A DNA stretch of 64,000 bases from Prochlorococcus marinus str. MIT 9312. GTDB lineage: Bacteria; Cyanobacteriota; Cyanobacteriia; PCC-6307; Cyanobiaceae. Every line of letters begins with the position of its first letter. Position 1 is the first letter of the stretch. The stretch spans positions 1,054,001-1,118,000 of the forward strand of contig NC_007577.1 in NCBI RefSeq assembly GCF_000012645.1. Direction: 5' to 3'. This document shows positions 38,021-47,015 of the stretch, piece by piece. The position numbers were made by a program, and so were the translations under genes. The notes under the pieces are model-generated. The model made no database searches. It saw nothing but the letters and a program-made list of their open reading frames with translations, and had not been told where the DNA came from.

Positions 38021-38389
38021 ATGGAGACCTTTAGATTCTTACTTTTTGGTTTTGCAGGAGTTAGTGTATTTTTTTGGGTAGCCGTTATAGCTTTATGGCA
38101 TGCATACATGTTTCCAAGATTCTTCAAAGAAGATAAAGGTTTAAATTCAGTAATTAATGAAGAAATTAGTTTTTCAAAAACTCCTATCTTAGGTAATCTA
38201 GTTAAGAGCAATAATTTCAGAAATAGAGAAAAGTATTCAATGAAAAGTTTTGTCATAGCAGACTTTTCATCTGAAAATAATAATTTCAAACTTAATAAAC
38301 TTTATACAATAGTAATGATTGGAGTTACTTTTGCTAGTTTTATTTTTCTCACTTATGGATTAAGCAGTTCAATAACAACAGTAAGTTAA
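38021..38389 (+). CDS. Two-helix membrane protein, unknown
   Basis: 122 residues: helix 1 FLLFGFAGVSVFFWVAVIALW, a polar middle, helix 2 IVMIGVTFASFIFLTYGLSSS. The middle holds KTPILGNLVKSNNF. Located in the small photosynthesis-like gene group. Family not recognised. Confidence 0.55.
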   Translation: METFRFLLFGFAGVSVFFWVAVIALWHAYMFPRFFKEDKGLNSVINEEISFSKTPILGNLVKSNNFRNREKYSMKSFVIADFSSENNNFKLNKLYTIVMIGVTFASFIFLTYGLSSSITTVS

Positions 38390-38476
38390 ATGGATCTATA
38401 TATTTAATTGTTTTTATTACTTGCTTTGTTTATTTAATTTTTGACTCATTCAAAAATATAAATATTAAATAGATTA

Positions 38477-38602
38477 CTAATGTTTTTTACCCGCTAATAA
38501 AAATTTCCTTCTTATGTAAAAAAAAACTAATGTAGTTATTATCATTACAGGCGGATGAATTGATATTGAATTTAGATATTCGTAGAAATCAAAGGGGGCC
38601 AA
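38477..38602 (-). CDS. Possible small single-helix membrane protein
   Basis: 41 residues from TTG 38602: MAPFDFYEYLNSISIHPPVM, then IITTLVFFYIRRKFLLAGKKH. One helix with a basic end; acidic/aromatic start. The TTG start is the only option in frame. Its style matches neighbouring micro-proteins, but there is no paralogue. 38603-38825 contains nothing I can name. Confidence 0.4.
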   Translation of the reverse strand: MAPFDFYEYLNSISIHPPVMIITTLVFFYIRRKFLLAGKKH

Positions 38603-38825
38603 ATTTTTTGCTCATAATTTCTTAAAACTATATAACAGCTTTCAAATTTTGATTGATTTAAATAGATCAATATCGCGTATAAAATGCTAGTTAAGTTTTA
38701 TCTTGACGAATATTTTGAGGCCAAATTGCAAACAAATATTGCTTAATTTGTCCTGACAAACTTCGCAGTACTAAGCAAAAAAATAGATATGCCTTGAAAA
38801 CCTATTACTTCACTAGGGTCGTTAA

Positions 38826-38871
38826 GTACTTTGGGATCACTAGGTCCCAGGTTGGAATCATATAGACCCGA
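38826..38871 (+). repeat. tRNA-Pro 3' fragment, copy 14 (degraded)
   Basis: GTACTTTGGGATCACTAGGT, then CCCAGGTTGGAATCATATAG and ACCCGA: about three quarters of positions match the consensus fragment. The 3' flank (CTCTAACAATCCAAGTAAT) is a worn version of the terminator-family flank. An old attachment site. Confidence 0.75.
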
Positions 38872-39034
38872 CTCTAACAATCCAAGTAATAGAAAGTATT
38901 ATCAACCTGTCTTGTTTTTGTTTACTATCTCAAATTGAGAAGGGTGATCTCAGAGGATGCACTTTGATGTATTTAGTGTCTAGGAATTGCTACTAGAAAA
39001 ATTGTTTGTTTCCACCCCTGATAACGTAATCCAG

Positions 39035-39349
39035 TTAATCTCTTTTCATATCTTTCTTTTTCTTCTTCTTTTTATCTTTCTTTTTCTTTTTTACCTTTTC
39101 ATAAACCTCATCAGCCTTTTGTTCAATATTATCCAGCTTATTTGAAAGTACTTTTATAGCTTCAGCTTTTTCTTCTTTAACTACAGTATCTTTTACCTCA
39201 ATAAATTTAACTGTGTCTTCTTTAACCACATGATCTTTTACCTCTTGTGTTTCAACTCCAAACATACCTTTAATAAAATTGGCTATAAAAATAAGAACAG
39301 GAATATGGGCTAAACCACCAAATACTATTTTTGTTTCTGAATAAGCCAT
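39035..39349 (-). CDS. Membrane-anchored coiled-coil protein with poly-Lys tail
   Basis: 104 residues. One hydrophobic segment (IVFGGLAHIPVLIFIANFIKGMFG), two imperfect VKDTVVKEE/VKEDTVKFIEV repeats, a heptad-like coiled coil (LSNKLDNIEQKADEVYEKV) and a C-terminal run dominated by Lys. The tail could bind nucleic acid or membrane surfaces. Family not recognised. Confidence 0.6.
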   Translation of the reverse strand: MAYSETKIVFGGLAHIPVLIFIANFIKGMFGVETQEVKDHVVKEDTVKFIEVKDTVVKEEKAEAIKVLSNKLDNIEQKADEVYEKVKKKKKDKKKKKKKDMKRD

Positions 39350-39481
39350 TTATGAGTTAAAAGAACTGAGATATTTAAGCATAAATTTAATTTTTATAAT
39401 ACTTTTATTAAGCCATTAACTAGAGAGTTGATATAAAGGTTCTGCATGGAATTTTCGTTTTTTTCTTTATTAATCTCTTAT

Positions 39482-39570
39482 AAAAAATAACCTTGAGTAA
39501 CAGTTTTACAAGCGGTTAGAAATGCTAGGAAGACACATACATATAGGGAATGTGGAGATCTTATATTTAA
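39482..39570 (-). pseudogene. Decayed copy of the 35647-35790 gene
   Basis: About 85 bp align with the other copy (shared ACAAGCGGTTAGAAATGCTA and ACATATAGGG), but an inserted segment, a changed start codon and an in-frame TAA destroy the frame. It stands about 50 bp before degraded tRNA-Pro fragment 15, so an entire small element has decayed here. Confidence 0.65.
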
Positions 39571-39621
39571 TTAGTCTATGCCTTAACAAAATTCTCAGGA
39601 TTTTCTTCAAAATAATGTCCA

Positions 39622-39666
39622 GTGATTTGAGAGTCCTTTGTCGCTGGTTAAATAGTATCGTTTCGA
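39622..39666 (+). repeat. tRNA-Pro 3' fragment, copy 15 (degraded)
   Basis: GTGATTTGAGAGTCCTTTGT, then CGCTGGTTAAATAGTATCGT and TTCGA. Recognisable by the TTTGAGA loop, the T-arm position and the 3' flank (TTTAGCAGTAAATCTCATCT) shared with copies 5 and 10. It is the last copy and marks the island's right edge in this window. Confidence 0.65.
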
Positions 39667-39814
39667 TCAGTTTTAGCAGTAAATCTCATCTAATAAATTA
39701 CAGATAAAAAAGCTTGCTCCCAAAATGTACAAAAAAATCTCTTTGGTGCTGGTTTGTTTATAAAGATCCAGCTAATTAAATAAACAAATGATATAATTTC
39801 GTAAAAAAAACCAA

Positions 39815-40933
39815 GTGAAAATATCTCAAGCTCTAACTTCAATAACTTTAGTTTTTGGATCAATTTTGTCTGTTTCTGCTAACGAATACAAATTTGAAGA
39901 AATCAAATTTAATCAAATTCCTAATGAACAAAATAATTATGAGCCTAAAGACAAATTAGATGAATACATAATCAAAGGGGCAAATTATTCAACCAAATTT
40001 GTTCCATTAATGAATAACGGGGCAAAGGGTGATGAATATACTGGCATAATGGCAGATGATCTTAATAGATTATTAGTTGACGCTGGATTTGATTTTGCAA
40101 ATGCAAAGGCAAATGGTGAGATACAAAAAATCCCATTTTTTGCTCAGACATCTGTAAATATTTCTGGTGGGACAGAATCAGATACCAGCTTCTCAATAAA
40201 TAGTTTGATGAAGCTAGGCGAGCTTGCAAAAGATGATCAGGGTGATTTAAAAACTCTTGCTTTCTCTCAAGCAAGATTTGCCACTGCTACAAATGCAGAA
40301 GGTTCCACTATTAATATTGGTTTAGGAATTAGAAATCGTCCCGATGATATTTCTATGGTTGGAGCTAATGCATTCTGGGATTACAGAATGACAGATTACA
40401 GTGATGCACATAGCAGACTTGGATTAGGTGGAGAATATTTCTGGAAGGATTTTGAATTTAGAAATAACTGGTATATGGCAATTACTAATGAAAAGGACGT
40501 AATTATAAAAGGTGTTGATTACCAAGAGAGGGTAGTACCAGGATGGGATTTAGAAGTAGGTTACAGACTTCCAAATAATCCAGAACTTGCTTTTTATATT
40601 AGAGGATTTAACTGGGATTACAAATATACTCAAGACAATTCTGGATTAGAAGGAGCGGTTAGTTGGCAAGCTACTCCGCACGTTGGTTTAGAAGCTTATG
40701 TTTCTAATGAAATATCCGCAGCATCAACAACAGCTAATACTGACCTACCGGGTACGGACGAAAACTTTTTTGGTTTAAGAATGAACATAACAGGCAATCC
40801 AGTCAAATTTGAGAAATCAAATTACAAGAAAAACATGGTTACTCAAATGACTCAACCAGTAAAACGTAAGTATGATGTTCTGCTAGAAAGATCAGCAGGT
40901 GGGGTTTTCCAGAATAGGGCTAAAGGAGTTTAA
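39815..40933 (+). CDS. Inverse-autotransporter-like outer-membrane barrel
   Basis: 372 residues from GTG 39815. Signal peptide (ALTSITLVFGSILSVSANE), a linker, then a beta-barrel region with alternating aromatic strands: INIGLGIRNRP, VGANAFWDYRMTD, RLGLGGEYFWKDFEFRNNWYM, VPGWDLEVGYRLP and HVGLEAYVSNE. This pattern (GANAFWDY...R.GLG.E) is that of the intimin/invasin barrel. Unlike intimins it has no C-terminal Ig-like passenger; it ends soon after the barrel. It may anchor or export the secreted protein encoded four bases downstream. Confidence 0.75.
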   Translation: MKISQALTSITLVFGSILSVSANEYKFEEIKFNQIPNEQNNYEPKDKLDEYIIKGANYSTKFVPLMNNGAKGDEYTGIMADDLNRLLVDAGFDFANAKANGEIQKIPFFAQTSVNISGGTESDTSFSINSLMKLGELAKDDQGDLKTLAFSQARFATATNAEGSTINIGLGIRNRPDDISMVGANAFWDYRMTDYSDAHSRLGLGGEYFWKDFEFRNNWYMAITNEKDVIIKGVDYQERVVPGWDLEVGYRLPNNPELAFYIRGFNWDYKYTQDNSGLEGAVSWQATPHVGLEAYVSNEISAASTTANTDLPGTDENFFGLRMNITGNPVKFEKSNYKKNMVTQMTQPVKRKYDVLLERSAGGVFQNRAKGV

Positions 40934-40936
40934 ACA

Positions 40937-41872
40937 TTGAAAACTAAATTTAACAACTCAACAAAAACTATTCCATTGAAATTAAAACAAAATCTTTTAA
41001 AAAACATTAACTCAATTGCAGTTGGATTTGGGTTAATTGGATTTACAGCTTTTACAGATGTTGCCAAGGCTGAAGCGCCTCTAAAATGCATGACTAGGGA
41101 TGGTGTAGCAGGAGGGATCGGTGAAAAAGTGGATGGCAAATATTCGAAAACACCTGCACAAATTGGAGATGCCATGACATTTTGCACAGATACTCCAGAC
41201 AGGTTTGTAATAACAATTCATGAATTAGGGTTGTGCACTGATCCACCTATCCAGGAAGGTTCTCCAAGAACATTTAGTCGTAATGACTGTGTAGTAACTA
41301 TGACCAGCGATGGGGTTACTGCAGATTTGGCAAATAGTACAGTTAATCTTCCTCAAATGGATGGGAGACCTCCTTCAAATACTTACACACACGCATATAT
41401 AATTCTCACAAATACTTTTGGTTTAAGAGGAAGTGTCACTCTCAAAAATAATTTAGGTGCAGATGTAAGATACTGCTCCCAAAATACAGAAGATGCAAAT
41501 AGTACTCCTGGCACAACAGAAGGTAATTTCTGCACTCCAGAAAATCACACAGAAGTTCTTAACAATTTTGCGGATGGGGATGATTATAGTCCATTCTTCC
41601 CTGCTGAGACAATGGATGGAGGAGGGAAAGTATCTGCACTTCTTACAGGAGATGATACAAATTTAACAACTGCTACAAATGAAAGTGAAGCAAAAAGACT
41701 TATAGGTGTTTTTGAGACAAATGCTGGAACTCCAGTAGTTATTAATAATGGAACTAATGGATTAGAAATGCAACTTACAGTAACCGATATAGGATACGGT
41801 ATAGAATTCCGAGGTGGAGAACCCCTAGATTTTGGATCAATGCCTTTCAAGCCAGTTTTTGCGACCTTCTAA
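40937..41872 (+). CDS. Secreted Cys-rich protein paired with the barrel
   Basis: 311 residues from TTG 40937. A long signal peptide ends near AKAEA; the mature part has about eight cysteines (KCMT, TFCTD, GLCTDPP, NDCVV, RYCSQ, NFCTP) and Thr/Asn/Gly-rich beta sequence. It starts three bases after the barrel gene's stop, so the two form one operon and probably one surface system. I do not recognise a domain. Possibly a surface-exposed adhesin-like partner. Confidence 0.65.
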   Translation: MKTKFNNSTKTIPLKLKQNLLKNINSIAVGFGLIGFTAFTDVAKAEAPLKCMTRDGVAGGIGEKVDGKYSKTPAQIGDAMTFCTDTPDRFVITIHELGLCTDPPIQEGSPRTFSRNDCVVTMTSDGVTADLANSTVNLPQMDGRPPSNTYTHAYIILTNTFGLRGSVTLKNNLGADVRYCSQNTEDANSTPGTTEGNFCTPENHTEVLNNFADGDDYSPFFPAETMDGGGKVSALLTGDDTNLTTATNESEAKRLIGVFETNAGTPVVINNGTNGLEMQLTVTDIGYGIEFRGGEPLDFGSMPFKPVFATF

Positions 41873-41902
41873 TATTTCCAACCTCAAATAAAAAGATGAT
41901 AT

Positions 41903-41930
41903 CCCCTAATTTTTGATCGACTATCAATCA
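41903..41930 (-). promoter_or_regulatory. Island palindrome/promoter motif, copy F (diverged)
   Basis: On the - strand GATTGATAGTCGATC followed by AAAAATTAGGGG. It sits between converging genes, so a promoter here would run antisense into the 40937-41872 gene. It may be a relic. Confidence 0.4.
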
Positions 41931-42011
41931 AAAATTTTATGACACATAACACGTAGTTTCTCTCAATAAATTTCTTAACTCTAAAAACTAATTATCTATT
42001 AAATTAAATAT

Positions 42012-43832
42012 TTATAAGTATGAATCAAAGCAATTTTTCTGAGTTTGAGGATTTTTTATATCCTCACATGATTCATGTGAATCATAAGAATCACTTCTAT
42101 CAGAAAATACCTTCTCTTCATTCGATAGATCTTCTTTAGGTTGTTTTTTAATATTTTTGTCATCCGAATCTTTTGATTTAAAATTAGAATTTTTATCATT
42201 CATAATTTTATTTATGTTATTTTTATACAATTTAAATTCTTTAGTTTTATAAGAAAATTGACCTTCTTTATTGAAAGGTATTTGACATGCAATGCTTAAA
42301 TCAATCTCTTTTTCAAATGTGTAAGATTTGGCAACTAATTCTTCATTAATGACACATTTTTTTAAGGAGCCTAAGTTAGTAATATTTTTGAGATCTATTA
42401 AATTCTTATTATAGTTAGCGATAGAATTAGCATAAACAATCCGTGATTGAGTCAGATCTCTTTGATTATTTATAATTTCTCTTTGTGAAGCAACTCCTGC
42501 ATTAAATCTTAATCGCGAAATTTTTAAAATATTTTTATTATTATTTACTTGGCTACTTGTATTTAAGATATTTTTGAGAGAGGTTTTTAAAGTTTTGTAG
42601 CTTTCTGAAACTTTAAATTTTATTTTATTTTCTTCATCTTTTATTCTCAGATTAAATTCATCATATTTACTTTTCTTGAATTCTCTTATGTATCTATTTT
42701 TTCCCCCGTTGAATATATCCCATTTTGCTGTAATTGCAATAGTATTTTCATATTCACTTCCAGTTTCATCAAAATCAACAGGAGGGACAACATTAGACTG
42801 CCCCTGATTAAGATTTGAAGATAGCCTATTAACCAAACTAAATTTTGGCTTACTTTTACCAAGTTCTTTGTTACTTTTATTATGGCTAATCTTGAGATCT
42901 AAATTTAATTTTTCTAAGCTTTTATTTTTTGTTTTAGCAAAATCTATAGTTTCATCTAAATCCATTTCCCAAAATCCTATAATCGAATTTGCATATCTAA
43001 ATTTTCTGATATCTTTTTTATTAACTCCAATAATTTCACTTAGGGAATTAATTATTAATTCAAGTTCATTTTTTTTATCATTTAGAAATTTCATATCTCT
43101 AGACAATTGACTTTCAGCCTCTAAAACTTCAATATCTGAAACTAATAATGCTTTATTTAATATTTTTGCATCATCGAGACTAGATCCTGACAACAAAAAA
43201 GCTTTTTGGGCAATTTCAACCTTTTCATATGCTAATTGCAATTCTACAAAAAACTTTTGAGCTCTAGAAATTAATGCATCCCTAAAAATATTGAATTCTA
43301 ATTTAGCTTTTGATAGTTGATTTTCTGAGAGAATTACATTTTGAGATTTTTCCGGATCATATAATTTATAACTTACAGTAGCTGATAAAGAACCTTTTAA
43401 TTCACTCGTTTCTTTTTTAGGATTATCACCTTTTCCTATCGAATATTTTGGGATCCCATCAGTAGATATCTGTATAGAAGGTTTTAATTCAGATTTCACA
43501 ATTGATAAATTATTTTGAGCTTGTTCCAATTTTATTTTTTCCGCCTTAAGCTCTAAGTTGTTTTCATCAATCAAATTTATTAAATCATCAAATTCTAAAG
43601 ATTTGATTGAAATCTCATCCATTTGTGATTTTTCACTTACTTTAGTCACATTATTATTTTTGGAAATTCTTTTAAATTGATATGATTTAATATCTTTCTT
43701 ATCAAAGGAATTACTTAAAAACTCTGGATTAGTGGACGAATAAGATTGAGATCCTAAGAAGGTGCTTAATAAAAAGATTTTTAAATATATTTTTAAATAT
43801 ATTTTTAAACTTTTTTTCAAAAACCCTTCCAT
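42012..43832 (-). CDS. TolC-like outer-membrane efflux protein
   Basis: 606 residues. Signal segment near residues 12-27. Two long helical repeats follow, typical of the outer-membrane factor family: KLEQAQNNLSIVKSELKPSI, then SVTISYKLYDPEKSQN-type strands, SQLSRDMKFLNDKKNELELI, and in the second half WDIFNGGKNRYIREFKKSKYDEFNLR and LRFNAGVASQREIINNQRDLTQSRI. It would form the trimeric outer-membrane channel for the exporter encoded divergently at 44042. The Asp/Ser/Lys-rich C-terminal 80 residues are an unusual extension with a Cys pair. Confidence 0.85.
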   Translation of the reverse strand: MEGFLKKSLKIYLKIYLKIFLLSTFLGSQSYSSTNPEFLSNSFDKKDIKSYQFKRISKNNNVTKVSEKSQMDEISIKSLEFDDLINLIDENNLELKAEKIKLEQAQNNLSIVKSELKPSIQISTDGIPKYSIGKGDNPKKETSELKGSLSATVSYKLYDPEKSQNVILSENQLSKAKLEFNIFRDALISRAQKFFVELQLAYEKVEIAQKAFLLSGSSLDDAKILNKALLVSDIEVLEAESQLSRDMKFLNDKKNELELIINSLSEIIGVNKKDIRKFRYANSIIGFWEMDLDETIDFAKTKNKSLEKLNLDLKISHNKSNKELGKSKPKFSLVNRLSSNLNQGQSNVVPPVDFDETGSEYENTIAITAKWDIFNGGKNRYIREFKKSKYDEFNLRIKDEENKIKFKVSESYKTLKTSLKNILNTSSQVNNNKNILKISRLRFNAGVASQREIINNQRDLTQSRIVYANSIANYNKNLIDLKNITNLGSLKKCVINEELVAKSYTFEKEIDLSIACQIPFNKEGQFSYKTKEFKLYKNNINKIMNDKNSNFKSKDSDDKNIKKQPKEDLSNEEKVFSDRSDSYDSHESCEDIKNPQTQKNCFDSYL

Positions 43833-44041
43833 ATATACATCAATTTTAGTTGCTACTTTCTCAATGGCAATAGATATTTCATTTGTTATCTTACAAATCT
43901 TTTAATAAAATTATTTATTAAAGAAATTAGTAATGACATGCAAACAAGCTTTCAATTTACTCCAATATTTTAAAAAACTGTTGGAGATGTATTTCTTTTT
44001 TTTTAATTTATAATTATTATGTAAGTATTTTTGGAATTCTT

Positions 44042-46990
44042 GTGAATAAGCCAAAAGAGATAAAAACCCTATCCCAAGAAAAAAATAAATATAATTTATT
44101 TAATGAAATAGTAAAAAAAGAAAAAAATAAACTGAAATTTATTTCATTAGAAATAGGCAGTTCATTTTTAAAAAAAGAAGAACTACCAAAAGGAATATTA
44201 ATTATAAAAAAAGGGATATTGAGCATAAAACTCACTGACCAAAATGATAATAAGAAATTCACTATTCAAAACTTAAAAAAAGGAGATTTGGCTGGTGTTG
44301 ATCAAATAATAGGACAAAGTAATTACTCTGATATAGTTGCCTCTACTAAAGTTGAAGGTTACTTTCTAGAAAAAAAAATTTTTTTAGAACTAATTAATAA
44401 AAACTTCCAAATAATAAACTCTTATATTAAATCTAGTAAGTATGAATTATATTGCACAATTTCATTTTTTTTATTTGGAAAAATACAAAAATCACATGAT
44501 ATTTTTAATTTTTTAAATTCTTCATCATTTGATTTAAAAACAGTAATACTTACTCCCGGTATTAATAATTTAAACAGCAATTTTGGTGCCTATATTTCGA
44601 GTAGCTCCAATATTGAAGGTTTAAATATTGGATCTACTATTGAAGGGCCTAAATCTTTAAATGTATTAGGTGATTTGCCTGCAAGATTAATTAAAAGTGA
44701 AGAATTATCTAATTTAAAAAATATTGATGAATCAAATATATCAATTATTAATAATAAAAATTCTACTGGAAGCATTATAGAAAAATTTGATCTACAAAAA
44801 GAAGGTTTAGAAGATTACTATGGTCCAAAAAACAACGATTTATCTTTCCCTCATTTTAAGGGTGATGGAATTATAGAAGAGTCATTGGCATGTCTAAGAA
44901 TGATAGTTAGATTCTTCGATATGCCATTTAAAAAAGATTTAATAGTTACCATTTTGAAAGATCAGATTATACGTTCAAAAAACAAAAGAATTTCACTCCC
45001 TCAATTCGCTGCAATTTTTGAATTATTAGGCTTCAAGGTAACGCCTTTAACTATCAGAAATTATAGGCTTATAAACAGAATAAATTTACCAGCATTTGTA
45101 GTTTGTGATGGAGCGCCGCATATTATCTGGTCTAAAAAAAGAAATAAATTTCTAAAAAGTGATCCTAAATCCGATCAACAATGGTTTACTTCTGAAGAAA
45201 TATTTGAGACTGGAAAACATCAATTAGATTTTCTACTGATTGAAAAGGCTTTACAAAATAAAAACTCTAAATTTGACTTAAGTTGGTTTTTGCCTGCGCT
45301 AAGAAAAAATAAGGGTATTCTATTTCAAGTTGTTCTAGCAAGTTTTTTTGTTCAGCTTCTTGCTCTTTTTAATCCATTACTAATACAACAAATATTTGAT
45401 GCCGTAATTAGTCAAGGAAATTTATCTAGCCTTAATGTACTTGGAACTATTTTAATTTCAATGTCTTTAGCTCAGGCATTATTAGGTGCATTGAGAACGT
45501 TCTTATTTGCAGATATGACTAATCATATTGATACAAATTTAGGTTCTTCAATTATTCATCATTTGTTAAGACTTCCAATTGTTTATTTTTCTAAACGTTC
45601 AGTTGGAGAATTAAATGGAAGGATAAATGAACTTGAAAAAATAAGGAGGTTCTTGACTAGTACTGCCATCACAGTTTTTCTAGATGCAATTTTCTCTCTC
45701 ATCTATATAGGTGTGATGATGCTTTATTCAGTCAAACTAACTTTTATGGCATTAACAATTCTGCCTCTTTTTATTATCCTCACATTTATTATTGCTCCAA
45801 TAAATAAAAAACAGCTAAGGAAACAAGCAGAATCAAAAGCAAAAGTACAGGGTCATCTTGTTGAAGCTCTAAATGGAATAGAAACAATCAAAGGACAAGG
45901 AATGGAAATATATAGTCATTGGAGATGGGAACAACTATACAGTCGACAAATTAAAAATGGTTTTAGAAATATTATTACCAATACTGCAGCTAGTTCTGTA
46001 AGTCAATTCCTTTCTCAATTATCGGGATTGATAGTAATTTGGGGAGGAGCAGTTCTTGTTCTTAATGGGGAAATGACTTTAGGACAACTTATTGCCTTTA
46101 GGATATTGTCGGGATACGTAACAAGTCCTATATTAAGATTGACTAGTACTTGGCAAAACTTTCAAGATATTTCTTTATCAGTAGAAAGATTAGGCGATGT
46201 TATTGATAGTAAAAAAGAGAGTGAATTAAATGGAGATAATTTACCTCCTTTAGAAAATATTGAAGGTGATATCTCTTTCGAGAATGTTAGTTTAAAATTC
46301 GAAAATTCTCATGATTACCAGCTTAAAGACATCAACTTTAAAGTAAAAAAGGGAGAATTTGTAGCTGTCATTGGAAGTAGTGGATCAGGTAAAAGTACTT
46401 TAATGAAAGTTCTAATGAGGCTATATACTCCAAGTAAAGGTTTAGTAAAAATTGACAGCAATGATATAAATAAATTTGACCTTTACTCCTTAAGGAATCA
46501 AATTGGTTTTGTTCCTCAAGAAACCCTTTTGTTTAGCGGAACTATTCAATCAAATATATCCTTACCGAAACCTGAGGCTAGTTTCGAGGAGATCAGAGAG
46601 GCAGCCAGAGTAGCAAATGCTCATGATTTTATCCAAGAATTATCCAAAGGATATAGTAATGATATTGGAGAAAAGGGTATAAAGATATCTGGAGGTCAAA
46701 GACAACGATTGTCAATAGCAAGAATGATCATTAAAGAACCAAAAATTGTGATATTAGATGAAGCAACGAGCTCATTAGATGGAGAAAACGAGAGAAAAGT
46801 ATTACTTAACATTATGAAGAAGTTTGAAAACCAAACAGTTTTTTTTGTCACTCATAAATTAGATAATATGGAAATGTTTACAAAAATACTTTTAATGGAT
46901 GAAGGAAAACTTATTGAGATTGGTAATCATGAAAATTTAATGAAGGAGAATGGGAAATATGCTGCATTAATTAAAAAAAAATATACATAA
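44042..46990 (+). CDS. Type I secretion ABC exporter with cNMP-like and degenerate C39 domains
   Basis: 982 residues from GTG 44042. An N-terminal cyclic-nucleotide-binding-like fold lies at about 30-140 (LPKGILIIKKGILSIKL, LKKGDLAGVDQIIG). A C39-like domain follows (about 285-400) in which the catalytic Cys position reads Glu (EESLACLRMI against DCGLACLAMI), as in HlyB, so it should bind rather than cleave substrate. Six membrane helices come next, then the ATPase: Walker A VIGSSGSGKSTLM, signature ISGGQRQRLSIARM, Walker B IVILDEATSSLDG, H loop VTHKL. It exports a protein, most likely the subtilase encoded at 48422. The regulatory N-terminus recalls cyanobacterial HetC-type exporters. Confidence 0.9.
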   Translation: MNKPKEIKTLSQEKNKYNLFNEIVKKEKNKLKFISLEIGSSFLKKEELPKGILIIKKGILSIKLTDQNDNKKFTIQNLKKGDLAGVDQIIGQSNYSDIVASTKVEGYFLEKKIFLELINKNFQIINSYIKSSKYELYCTISFFLFGKIQKSHDIFNFLNSSSFDLKTVILTPGINNLNSNFGAYISSSSNIEGLNIGSTIEGPKSLNVLGDLPARLIKSEELSNLKNIDESNISIINNKNSTGSIIEKFDLQKEGLEDYYGPKNNDLSFPHFKGDGIIEESLACLRMIVRFFDMPFKKDLIVTILKDQIIRSKNKRISLPQFAAIFELLGFKVTPLTIRNYRLINRINLPAFVVCDGAPHIIWSKKRNKFLKSDPKSDQQWFTSEEIFETGKHQLDFLLIEKALQNKNSKFDLSWFLPALRKNKGILFQVVLASFFVQLLALFNPLLIQQIFDAVISQGNLSSLNVLGTILISMSLAQALLGALRTFLFADMTNHIDTNLGSSIIHHLLRLPIVYFSKRSVGELNGRINELEKIRRFLTSTAITVFLDAIFSLIYIGVMMLYSVKLTFMALTILPLFIILTFIIAPINKKQLRKQAESKAKVQGHLVEALNGIETIKGQGMEIYSHWRWEQLYSRQIKNGFRNIITNTAASSVSQFLSQLSGLIVIWGGAVLVLNGEMTLGQLIAFRILSGYVTSPILRLTSTWQNFQDISLSVERLGDVIDSKKESELNGDNLPPLENIEGDISFENVSLKFENSHDYQLKDINFKVKKGEFVAVIGSSGSGKSTLMKVLMRLYTPSKGLVKIDSNDINKFDLYSLRNQIGFVPQETLLFSGTIQSNISLPKPEASFEEIREAARVANAHDFIQELSKGYSNDIGEKGIKISGGQRQRLSIARMIIKEPKIVILDEATSSLDGENERKVLLNIMKKFENQTVFFVTHKLDNMEMFTKILLMDEGKLIEIGNHENLMKENGKYAALIKKKYT

Positions 46991-47015
46991 AAAGAGATAA
47001 ATTCAACGATTAAAT

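Noticed and set aside
673-39666. Intact tRNA-Pro genes
   Set aside because: Every copy lacks the D arm and 5' acceptor strand, so none can fold as a tRNA; they are annotated as repeats.
40062-40274. - strand frame inside the barrel gene (and similar long antisense frames at 13389, 12632, 52852)
   Set aside because: Composition is that of antisense shadows of well-supported genes, with no ribosome-binding site or paralogue.
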